Made by a program: the position numbers and the translations under genes. From JADFNO01 sp965369945 (GTDB lineage Bacteria > Planctomycetota > Phycisphaerae > Phycisphaerales > SM1A02): DNA of 16,257 nucleotides. The notes under the pieces were generated by a model. The model was not told where the DNA came from, made no database searches, and saw only the letters and a list, made by a program, of their open reading frames with translations. The stretch lies in NCBI GenBank assembly GCA_965369945.1, contig CBDUST010000070.1:1-16257 (forward strand), written 5' to 3'. This document shows positions 1-6,760 of the stretch, piece by piece. The first letter of the stretch is position 1; each line of letters opens with the position of its first letter.

Positions 1-1
1 C

Positions 2-787
2 TTTGGCATGTTCAAGAACCTCGGCGGGAATGATCGAGTCGATCAACTCAAATTCGCCGCCGATGAGGGTTTCAGAGCGTGGGAAGATAACGGCATGTCC
101 GGCCGCTCCACCTCCGAGCAAGAGCGCATCGGAAAGGCCATGGACGAACTGGGCATGACGATGGGTGTGTTCGTCGCCCAATCGGAATGGCGTGAGCCGA
201 TCTACGCGCGCGGCGGGGCGGAGACTCGAAAGTCGCTCGCCGATCAAATGCGCCAAGCGGTACAAGTCGCTCAGCGCGTCAACGCAACCTGGTGCACGAT
301 CGTGCCCGGCCCATATGACAAACGCCTCGCCTGGGACTACCAAACCGCCAATGTCGTCGATTGCCTCAAGTCAATGGCCGAAGTCTGCGAGCCGGCGGGT
401 CTTATCATGGTCCTGGAACCGCTCAACCCCTATCGCGATCACCCGGGGTTATTCCTTACCAAGATTCCCCAAGCGTATCAGATCTGCAAGGCTGTTGACA
501 GCCCTTCGTGCAAGATCCTCGATGACCTCTACCACCAACAAATCACCGAAGGCAATCTAATCCCCAATATCGACCAAGCATGGGAAGAAATCGCCTACTT
601 CCAAGTTGGTGACAACCCGGGTCGAAAAGAGCCCACGACCGGTGAGATCAATTATCAAAACGTCTTCGCGCATATACACCGCAAAGGATTTCTGGGGGTT
701 GTCGGCATGGAGCATGGCAACTCCCGCTCGGGCGCGGATGGTGAGCGAGCCGTGATCGACGCCTACCGCCACTGCGATTCGTTTTAA
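2..787 (+). CDS. Hydroxypyruvate isomerase-like TIM-barrel protein (5' end missing)
   Basis: Predicted sugar isomerase of the xylose-isomerase-like TIM-barrel superfamily, closest in pattern to hydroxypyruvate isomerase (interconverts hydroxypyruvate and tartronate semialdehyde). The frame is open to the left edge, and the first ATG (position 8) lies inside the barrel, preceded in frame by Phe-Gly, so the true start and any signal peptide lie outside the window. Numbering from that ATG, the family motifs are EPLN with Glu137, LDDLYHQQ with Asp173 and His176, the FQVGDNPGRKEP segment at 198-209, TGEINY at 211-216 and GMEHG with Glu235. Glu137, Asp173, Gln199 and Glu235 fit the divalent-metal site of this superfamily. 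The 259 visible residues nearly match the family length. The substrate is inferred; paralogues with other sugar substrates are abundant in planctomycetes. It converges with the DUF1501 gene, leaving about 90 bp. Confidence 0.85.
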   Translation, partial: FGMFKNLGGNDRVDQLKFAADEGFRAWEDNGMSGRSTSEQERIGKAMDELGMTMGVFVAQSEWREPIYARGGAETRKSLADQMRQAVQVAQRVNATWCTIVPGPYDKRLAWDYQTANVVDCLKSMAEVCEPAGLIMVLEPLNPYRDHPGLFLTKIPQAYQICKAVDSPSCKILDDLYHQQITEGNLIPNIDQAWEEIAYFQVGDNPGRKEPTTGEINYQNVFAHIHRKGFLGVVGMEHGNSRSGADGERAVIDAYRHCDSF

Positions 788-878
788 GGGGAAGCCCGGC
801 CGGCTACGGTGGGTCGAATGTCAACGAACGCCCGCCGCGCCTTCGACACCGCGTGGCCGCGGGGGCTAAACGGCGGTT

Positions 879-2180
879 TCAAGCCTTCAGTATTTTCGCT
901 TTGCGATACTGCTTGCCGAGGACTTGCGCCGCTGGGGCTTTCATCCAATCCTCGAGCACGCCTGTGTACACCTCGCGGAAATCAATACTGAACTTCAGGT
1001 CGCCGCCGTCTAGGTCGGTGAGGGAGGGGTGATCGCCTAGCAGACCGGGTCTGACCATATCGCCAACGAAGTACATCGGTGCGGCGGTTCCATGGTCAGT
1101 GCCTGCGGATGCGTTTTGCCGCACGCGTCGGCCGAACTCAGAAAACACCATCGTCAAGACCCGCCCCGAATCTCCCTGGGCCTTGAGATTCTTGTAAAAG
1201 GCGTTGAGCGCCGAGCCGAACTGGCTCATGAGGCGGATGTGGCGGCCGGCTTGCCCGGCATGTGTGTCAAAACCACCCATCGAGACGTAATACACGCGTG
1301 TGCTCATGCCATCGCGGATCATCGAGCCGACGATGCGCAGATGCTGGGCCAGCGTAGAGCCGGGATAACCGACCAGGGACGGTCGGGCGACCGCCGCTCG
1401 GATACGTTGGGACGAGACTTGCGCATCGAGCGCGGTCCGCATCAGGAATCCGAGTTGGCTATCGGGATTCACATCTTCGAGCACGCCGCTGCGGTTGATG
1501 TCGGTGTAGGGTTGGTCCAGTCCGGCTTGGACATCCTCGCCGAGCCAGCGGAACAACTCTTCGGTTTCGAACGTGACGGGCTTTTGTATACCACCTTGCA
1601 TGGCCAACGGCGCGTTCCGTCCGATGGCGACGGCACCTTCAGGGACAGGCGTGCCGTTACAAGTGTTGTCGAAGTATTTGCCGATCCAGCCGTAGCCTTT
1701 GGCGCTGTGCTCAGCGGTGTGCCAAATGTCCATCGACGTGAAGTGCGAGCGGTTGGGGTTGGGGTAGCCGACGCCTTGAACGATGCAGGCCACACCTTCG
1801 TCGTACAGTTCTTTGAATCCGCCGAGATTCGGGTGAAGGCCGATGCCGTTGGAATCGTCGAGCTTCAGCGCGCCGGGTTGCCCAGCACGTCCGCGATCGG
1901 GCGCGGGGATCGCAATCGCCGGCCGCGCTCTGTAGTAGTCGTCATTTCCGTACGGGATTACAGTGTTGAGTCCGTCATTACCGCCACCGAGCTGCACCAC
2001 AACAAGCACACGATCCTCGGGCACGCCCGGCTGACTGGCAAGCATCGATTCCAGCGGGCGCATCATTCCCAAAGCTGAGCGTTGAATAAACAGCGGCGCA
2101 GTTGTAGCCATCGACGCAAGCGTCAGGCCTTGTTGCATGAAGAGGCGTCGCGAATACGTGTTATCGTGTTGGTCGGTCAT
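879..2180 (-). CDS. DUF1501 family protein with Tat-type signal
   Basis: 433-aa member of DUF1501 (PF07394), a family distantly related to sulfatases and alkaline phosphatases and of unestablished biochemical role. The N-terminus carries a twin-arginine motif SRRLFMQ (residues 10-16) followed by a hydrophobic, Ala/Thr-rich stretch to about residue 37, so export by the Tat pathway is likely. Conserved blocks visible: QLGGGNDGLNT (63-73), NRSHFTSMDIWHTA (143-156), GGFDTHAGQ (302-310), FSEFGRRVRQN (346-356), GTDHG (360-364) and DFREVYTGVLEDW (400-412). The Asp/His-rich blocks resemble the metal-binding pattern of the alkaline-phosphatase fold, but this is inference. It lies 37 bp downstream of the DUF1800 gene on the same strand, almost certainly one transcript. 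No clear Shine-Dalgarno precedes the ATG. Confidence 0.93.
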   Translation of the reverse strand: MTDQHDNTYSRRLFMQQGLTLASMATTAPLFIQRSALGMMRPLESMLASQPGVPEDRVLVVVQLGGGNDGLNTVIPYGNDDYYRARPAIAIPAPDRGRAGQPGALKLDDSNGIGLHPNLGGFKELYDEGVACIVQGVGYPNPNRSHFTSMDIWHTAEHSAKGYGWIGKYFDNTCNGTPVPEGAVAIGRNAPLAMQGGIQKPVTFETEELFRWLGEDVQAGLDQPYTDINRSGVLEDVNPDSQLGFLMRTALDAQVSSQRIRAAVARPSLVGYPGSTLAQHLRIVGSMIRDGMSTRVYYVSMGGFDTHAGQAGRHIRLMSQFGSALNAFYKNLKAQGDSGRVLTMVFSEFGRRVRQNASAGTDHGTAAPMYFVGDMVRPGLLGDHPSLTDLDGGDLKFSIDFREVYTGVLEDWMKAPAAQVLGKQYRKAKILKA

Positions 2181-2217
2181 GACACTGGTCCAGGGATAAG
2201 GGGTCGGGAGTTAGCCG

Positions 2218-3729
2218 TTAGCACAATTGGTATTCCGGCATGGCGGTAACGAGGGCGAGCAACTCGATCAGGATTCTCTCATCCAGCTTGCCGCCGCGCG
2301 CTTGGACGTGGTTCACCAGCGAGGCAATTCGATCGTCGTGCCCCTTACGTCCAAGGTTGAACCAAACGAGGTACTTCACAGCTTCGGCGACATCAATATC
2401 GCGAAGCGGTTTATCAAAATGATCGAGCAGCGGCGCGGCGTCGTATGCAGACTGGTCGACCTGCCAGGGATAAACATCGGGTCGCTGCCCGGTGAGAAGA
2501 TACACCATGATGTTTTGGCGAACGAACATCGTCGCAGTATTGATCCATGCTCGGCCGCCTTCCCAACCCTTGACCGAGGGTGGGAAGAGGATGCTCTGGC
2601 CCATTAGATCGGTCGCGCTCAGCAAAGCGCGCAGGTTGCGCGGCGGCGTTCGCAACGAGCGGATTGATTGCACGACCAACTGGATCGGGCTTTTGATTTG
2701 CGAACAGACATTGTCCGGCTCGTAAAAGTGCCGCGACTCGAAGATTGTCCGCAGAACCGGCTTCAGGTCGTAATCTTTGCTGCGAAACAGTTTGGCCAAC
2801 GCAACAACGAACTTCCGGCCATCTTTCGTCGGGTCGCCCGGCATGTCGTTGACGAAGAACCGATAGAGCTTCCAGCAGATGAACTCGCTGCACACATCGC
2901 GTGAGAGAATGATGTCGACGAAGTCGTCGCCGTCCCAGTTTCCGACCTTACCTAGGATTTGCTTGAGGCTATCGTCATGCAGGCGTTGATACTGCCGTGA
3001 GCCGTGGCGGATGAATTCGTCGTCGTTATAGGTATAACCAGTGAGCGCCCTCGCGCCTTCTTTGATATCGTTTTCGGTGTACTCGTTGCCTTCACCCAGG
3101 GTAAACAGCTCCATCAACTCGCGAGCGAGGTTCTCGTTGGGCGACTGTTTGCGATTTCGATTGTTATCCAGATAGCGGATCATCGCTGGGTCGCGGATGA
3201 TCGCATGCGTCAATCGGCGGAAGTTCCCGGTCGCGTGGTATCGAAGCAGCTGATTCTGTTGAAACATGTGGTAGCTGTCTTCGATGGCGCGATACCCGGT
3301 GGCGAAATGCCCGTGCCAAAAGAGCGTCATCTTCTCCTGAAGCGGTCGGGGCGTTTCGATCATGCGCTTCAGCCACCAGCGTTGAACTTCGGCGATCTGG
3401 CGCCGATCGGCGCCCTGTCGGCGCTGGCGCTCTCGGCGATACCGTTCGAGGGTTGCCTCATTGCCGTTTTGTCGTGCGTTGCGTTGCTCCATGCGCTGTT
3501 CGGCGGTGAGTGGGCGCATGATGTTGGCGTCGAACTGATCTGCGTCAACAGGTTCGGTTTCGATTTCGTCGTAATCGATGATGTAGTTGATGGCCGCGTC
3601 CAGACCCATGTTGGCGAGCGCTCGCACCTGACTCGGTGTGCCGCCGAACCCAGCTCGATTCAGCAAGTGCTGGGCCTGCCAGTAATCAAACTCGCCTTTG
3701 TTTAGTGGCCGCAGAATCTTCGCTGCCAT
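2218..3729 (-). CDS. DUF1800 family protein
   Basis: 503-aa member of DUF1800 (PF08811), a family of unknown biochemical function usually encoded beside DUF1501. Family blocks in order: HLLNRAGFGG (21-30), a charged Arg/Gln-rich helix (about 76-112), WWLKRMIETPRPLQEK (118-133), FWHGHF (137-142), ENLARELMELFTLGEG (199-214) then YTENDI (217-222), ARALTGY (226-232), PSVKGWEGG (384-392) with WINT (395-398), and a C-terminal MPEYQ. Length is normal for the family. No N-terminal signal peptide is visible although the downstream DUF1501 partner has a Tat motif, so the protein may stay in the cytoplasm or travel with its partner; that is inference. The ATG is supported by GGGAG six bases upstream. 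It is the first gene of a two-gene operon. Confidence 0.93.
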   Translation of the reverse strand: MAAKILRPLNKGEFDYWQAQHLLNRAGFGGTPSQVRALANMGLDAAINYIIDYDEIETEPVDADQFDANIMRPLTAEQRMEQRNARQNGNEATLERYRRERQRRQGADRRQIAEVQRWWLKRMIETPRPLQEKMTLFWHGHFATGYRAIEDSYHMFQQNQLLRYHATGNFRRLTHAIIRDPAMIRYLDNNRNRKQSPNENLARELMELFTLGEGNEYTENDIKEGARALTGYTYNDDEFIRHGSRQYQRLHDDSLKQILGKVGNWDGDDFVDIILSRDVCSEFICWKLYRFFVNDMPGDPTKDGRKFVVALAKLFRSKDYDLKPVLRTIFESRHFYEPDNVCSQIKSPIQLVVQSIRSLRTPPRNLRALLSATDLMGQSILFPPSVKGWEGGRAWINTATMFVRQNIMVYLLTGQRPDVYPWQVDQSAYDAAPLLDHFDKPLRDIDVAEAVKYLVWFNLGRKGHDDRIASLVNHVQARGGKLDERILIELLALVTAMPEYQLC

Positions 3730-3735
3730 GGATCA

Positions 3736-3740
3736 CTCCC
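3736..3740 (-). promoter_or_regulatory. Ribosome binding site of the DUF1800 gene
   Basis: On the minus strand GGGAG lies six bases before the ATG of the DUF1800 gene, supporting that start and showing that Shine-Dalgarno signals are used by some genes here. Confidence 0.5.
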
Positions 3741-3834
3741 GGCGCCGATCGCCACCCGCAATGATACACAACCACGGGGGCGAAGTATCGTCTTGTTATA
3801 CGCAATGAAAGCGATTGGTATCCCCAGCGGTTAT

Positions 3835-3951
3835 GTTCTGTCTGACGAATAGCGGGACGGGCATCTTGCCCGTCTGTAAGAGTGAAGACGACGGGCTGGA
3901 AGCCCGTTCCACGAAGAGTGCAGCGCACTCTCTTGATCCATCAGACAGAAC
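3835..3951. repeat. 117-bp cloverleaf-like intergenic repeat element
   Basis: A perfect 11-bp inverted repeat (GTTCTGTCTGA at 3835-3845, its complement at 3941-3951) encloses three perfect hairpins, each with a 3-nt loop: an 8-bp stem GACGGGCA (3856-3863 with 3867-3874), a 7-bp stem ACGGGCT (3891-3897 with 3901-3907) and a 7-bp stem AGAGTGC (3915-3921 with 3925-3931). The whole can fold as a closing stem plus three arms. Its right end abuts the copA stop codon at 3952, so it probably also forms the 3' end of the copA transcript. Spurious minus-strand translation contains GTGFQPV and GQDARP, which I recall as a hallmark of dispersed planctomycete repeats. No transposase is present; a MITE- or REP-like element is the best reading. 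Confidence 0.75.
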
Positions 3952-6165
3952 CTAGTGCTGGTGATCCAAATCTCGCCGCAATCGTCGTTTCAGACGAAGT
4001 GCGTTGCCGATGACGGTGACGTCGCTGGCACCCATGGCGGCGGCGGCGATCAGCGGGCCGTATGGTCCAAGCAGACCCAACGCCGCGGCAGGTATCGCCG
4101 CAGTGTTGTAAAGGAAGGCAAAGAAGAGGTTCTGCTTGATCGTCGTAAGCGTTCGGCGGGCCAGGCTGATCGTTTCAGGCACAGCCAAGACGTGCTCACC
4201 GGGAATGACGATGTCGGCTGATTCAATGGCGATCGTCGTTCCGGAGGCAAGGGCGATGCCAAGGTCGGCCCCAGCCAACGCCGCGGCATCGTTGATTCCG
4301 TCACCGACCATGGCCGAACCGGGCGGGAGGTTGGCGACGAGGCTGGCCTTAGTTTGGGGGGTTGCTTCGGCCTCGATCTCCTGTGGCGAGAAGCCCAGTT
4401 CACGACCGATCGACTCAGCGACAGCGCGGCGATCACCCGACAACATCCGCACCGATAGGCCCATCGCTCGAAGTTGGTCCACGGCGGTTCGGGCGTCGGG
4501 CCGAATCTCGTCCGTGACAAGTAGCGTACCGATGCGCTTGTCATCCACAATAACTTGACAGGTGGTTTGGTCGTCACGTGTGATTTGGACGAGCCGATCA
4601 TCAACAATGCCTCGTACGCCTATCCCCGGGAGTGCCTTGAAGTCGGTGACTTGGGGGAGGGAGACGTCACGCTCTCTTGCAGCTGCGACGATCGCTCGGG
4701 CGATGGGGTGTTCACTTGGCGCTTCAACTGCCGCGGCGAGTCGCAATACCTCGTCCTCAGTGTAGGATCGATCCTCTACTTCAATGTGCTGGGTGGTCGG
4801 TCGGCCTGTCGTAAGGGTGCCGGTCTTATCGAAAATGACCAGTTGCGATCGCGCGGCCCGCTCAAGCGCTTCTGCCGATTTTATAAGTATGCCATGCCGA
4901 GACGCAGCGCCAGCGCCGACCATGACGGCCATCGGTGTTGCCAGACCCAACGCACAGGGGCATGAGATGATGAGAACTGTTACTGCGGCGATGATCCCGG
5001 TTGTGAAATGAGTGATATCACCGGAAAGGAGACTGACCAAAGACCAGCCGGCGACCGTCGCGACGGCGATCAGCAGAACGACTGGAACGAAGACGGCGCA
5101 GACTCGATCCGCCAGCCGCTGTATGCCGGCCTTACTTGATTGGGCGCGTTGTACCAATTCGGCAATTCGCGCGATCGTCGTGTGGTGTCCATCCACTGTC
5201 GCCTTGACGACCAAGCGACCGGTGGTATTGACCGAGCCGGCGACGACCGGGTCGCCCTGGGTTCTGGTCACAGGAATTGATTCTCCCGTGACAACGGATT
5301 CGTCTACATCTGATGAGCCGTCAACGACTTCGCCGTCTACCGGAACACGCGCTCCGGGGCGAATGAGCATGCGGTCGCCCGGCTGCACATCGGCGCTGGC
5401 GATGAGGCGCGTTTGCCCCTCGTTATCGACAAGCTCAGCTTGCTCAGGCTGAAGCTCCAGGAGTTCTCGCACCGCCGAGCCTGCCTTGGCGGACGCACGC
5501 GCTTCGAGCCAGTGGCCCAGGCTGATCAGGCCGAGCAACGCCGCAGATTCGGTGAAGTACAACGGTTGCTCGATTCCTGTACCAGTAAGCTTCATGATGA
5601 AGACGACGATCGAAAACACATAAGCCGTCGTGGCGCCGATTGCGATCAACGTATCCATGTTGGTTGTACGGCGTAAAGCAGCTCTGATAGCTGAGCGATA
5701 GAAGCCGAAGCCGGCGATTGCCATGACGACCGTAGCACCGATGAAGAAAACGGAGTTGAGCGCAGCGCCATGCCACGTTGCCGGGGCGAGCCAGTGCAAC
5801 AGCTCCATGGGCGCCCACAGGCCTAGCCCGACGATCGCGCGGAATCGCCACATCGCTTCCTGGCTTCGCTGTCGCACTTCTATCTCGCTGTGCAGCTGAG
5901 CAGGGGCTGGTGGTGCCACGATCGGCTCGGCGTCGAACCCCTTATTCCGGACCGCTTCGATGAGCCGTTGCGGTTGGAGGGAGTCGCCCAGCACCGTGGC
6001 CATCCCGTTCAAGAGGCTCACACTGGCCGAGGTTACCTGCGGATCAGCTTCGATGGCCCGCTGAACGCTAGCCGCGCAGCTCGCACAGTGCATCCCGGTG
6101 ACTTTCATCTGCACTTCCTCCACAGGGGCCTCTGAGGCAGACTTTTCAGCGGTGACAGGCGACAT
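3952..6165 (-). CDS. copA: Copper-translocating P1B-type ATPase
   Basis: Inner-membrane heavy-metal ATPase of 737 aa that most likely pumps Cu(I) out of the cytoplasm. Domains in order: one N-terminal HMA metal-binding domain (about 20-82) with GMHCASC at 24-30; membrane helices at about 110-215; actuator domain with TGES at 293-296; the CPC ion-binding motif at 402-404 within SCPCALGLATP; phosphorylation motif DKTGTLT with Asp446; the P1B SEHP signature with His486-Pro487; GDGIND hinge at 621-626; final helices with NLFFAFLYN (Tyr686-Asn687), typical of copper pumps, and MGASD at 711-715, where Cu pumps usually have MxxSS. The start chosen is the longest ATG, which has no ribosome site; an internal ATG at 6108 (residue 20) has GGAGG eight bases upstream and would keep the complete HMA domain, so it may be the real start. 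No copper chaperone or regulator gene is visible nearby. Confidence 0.95.
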   Translation of the reverse strand: MSPVTAEKSASEAPVEEVQMKVTGMHCASCAASVQRAIEADPQVTSASVSLLNGMATVLGDSLQPQRLIEAVRNKGFDAEPIVAPPAPAQLHSEIEVRQRSQEAMWRFRAIVGLGLWAPMELLHWLAPATWHGAALNSVFFIGATVVMAIAGFGFYRSAIRAALRRTTNMDTLIAIGATTAYVFSIVVFIMKLTGTGIEQPLYFTESAALLGLISLGHWLEARASAKAGSAVRELLELQPEQAELVDNEGQTRLIASADVQPGDRMLIRPGARVPVDGEVVDGSSDVDESVVTGESIPVTRTQGDPVVAGSVNTTGRLVVKATVDGHHTTIARIAELVQRAQSSKAGIQRLADRVCAVFVPVVLLIAVATVAGWSLVSLLSGDITHFTTGIIAAVTVLIISCPCALGLATPMAVMVGAGAASRHGILIKSAEALERAARSQLVIFDKTGTLTTGRPTTQHIEVEDRSYTEDEVLRLAAAVEAPSEHPIARAIVAAARERDVSLPQVTDFKALPGIGVRGIVDDRLVQITRDDQTTCQVIVDDKRIGTLLVTDEIRPDARTAVDQLRAMGLSVRMLSGDRRAVAESIGRELGFSPQEIEAEATPQTKASLVANLPPGSAMVGDGINDAAALAGADLGIALASGTTIAIESADIVIPGEHVLAVPETISLARRTLTTIKQNLFFAFLYNTAAIPAAALGLLGPYGPLIAAAAMGASDVTVIGNALRLKRRLRRDLDHQH

Positions 6166-6200
6166 CAGGCAATCGTAGGCAGCTGGTTCCGTACAACCAT

Positions 6201-6234
6201 TGCGGGTATCGAACCGAGCAGATTCCGACCCGCA
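6201..6234. other. 7-bp inverted repeat in the divergent copA promoter region
   Basis: TGCGGGT (6201-6207) and ACCCGCA (6228-6234) form a perfect inverted repeat with a 20-nt spacer inside the 114-bp region between copA (minus) and the small exported-protein gene (plus). It could be an operator half-site pair or a hairpin in a leader. It does not match the CueR or CsoR operator patterns I know, and a 7-bp match could arise by chance. Confidence 0.2.
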
Positions 6235-6279
6235 CTTGTCTGGCCCCCTTCAGCGGACGATACTTATGCAGTCAATCCC

Positions 6280-6654
6280 ATGAAAGCTGACCGGTCCTCA
6301 ATTCGACCCGCCTCATTTGCCGCCACCGCCACGACGCTGCTGGCGTTGATGGCCATCACCTCGATGACCTCGACGGCCTCATCGCTGATCAACGCACGGG
6401 CGGACCTTCACAGCCGTACGACGATGAGCGAGTCGCACATGGTGCGAGCGATGGCTGCGGTGATGGCTGCGGCGGCTCGGGATCTGTTGGTCGGCGATCA
6501 ACATGTCACGCCGATCATCACGGGAGTGGCTGAGTCGTTGCCCGCGGTCCAGACGCCTGCTACTTTTCTAGGTCGAAGCTGCGATATCGACGCGATCGTC
6601 CGATCAGAGACGCTCGACGAGCGACTGTTGGATCTGCCCCCGCCTGTCTGCTGA
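6280..6654 (+). CDS. Small putative exported protein, unknown function
   Basis: 124-aa product without a recognisable family. Residues 1-10 contain Lys and Arg, followed by a hydrophobic Ala/Thr/Leu stretch (about 12-35) resembling a signal peptide or a single membrane anchor. Residues 55-70 form a Met/Ala-rich helix (VRAMAAVMAAAARDLL). Two Cys are present, at residues 101 and 124 (the C-terminus). Codon third positions are G/C-rich as in neighbouring genes, supporting a real gene. No Shine-Dalgarno precedes the ATG. It lies upstream of secA on the same strand, with about 105 bp between, so cotranscription is possible. The reading frame may be broken: after the C-run at 6637-6641 the +1 frame continues with coding character to a TAG at 6737-6739, which would give a product of about 152 aa. 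Confidence 0.55.
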   Translation: MKADRSSIRPASFAATATTLLALMAITSMTSTASSLINARADLHSRTTMSESHMVRAMAAVMAAAARDLLVGDQHVTPIITGVAESLPAVQTPATFLGRSCDIDAIVRSETLDERLLDLPPPVC

Positions 6655-6750
6655 ATCACCCGATGGTGTTGCCCGTGCCGAGTTGTGCAACGTCGTGATC
6701 GACGGCCGGGCTCAGATCGAATTCAGCAACTTCAGTTAGACAATATATTT

Positions 6751-6758
6751 GAGGTGAG
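6751..6758 (+). promoter_or_regulatory. Ribosome binding site of secA
   Basis: GAGGTGAG precedes the secA ATG (6761), the GAGG core ending six bases before it. It follows an AT-rich patch (6740-6750), unusual for this GC-rich region and likely unstructured. This fixes the secA start. Confidence 0.7.
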
Positions 6759-6760
6759 TC

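Noticed and set aside
856..874. Weak hairpin GCCG...CGGC between the convergent TIM-barrel and DUF1501 genes, considered as a terminator
   Set aside because: Only a 4-bp stem with an 11-nt loop and no T-run. The GGGGGCTAAACGG core resembles planctomycete intergenic repeats from memory, but there is too little here to support a feature.
1092..2078. Long plus-strand reading frame (328 codons) opposite the DUF1501 gene
   Set aside because: It is fully antisense to a gene with clear family motifs. Its open length is explained by GC-rich codon bias of the opposite strand and it shows no recognisable domain.
3004..3705. Plus-strand reading frame (233 codons) opposite the DUF1800 gene
   Set aside because: Antisense shadow of a confidently identified gene; no motif or ribosome site supports it.
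3686..3928. 80-codon minus-strand reading frame upstream of DUF1800, containing GTGFQPV and GQDARP
   Set aside because: It runs through the hairpins of the repeat element and overlaps the DUF1800 start. The amino-acid pattern is a by-product of the repeat, not a protein family.
3835..3951. tRNA gene, because of the closing stem and three arms
   Set aside because: The closing stem is 11 bp, all loops are 3 nt, and no T-loop, anticodon loop or conserved tRNA bases are present.
6740..6750. AT-rich patch before secA, considered as a -10 promoter element
   Set aside because: Transcription would begin within or next to the ribosome site, leaving almost no leader, and no -35 partner is convincing. 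It is more likely an unstructured region helping translation initiation.
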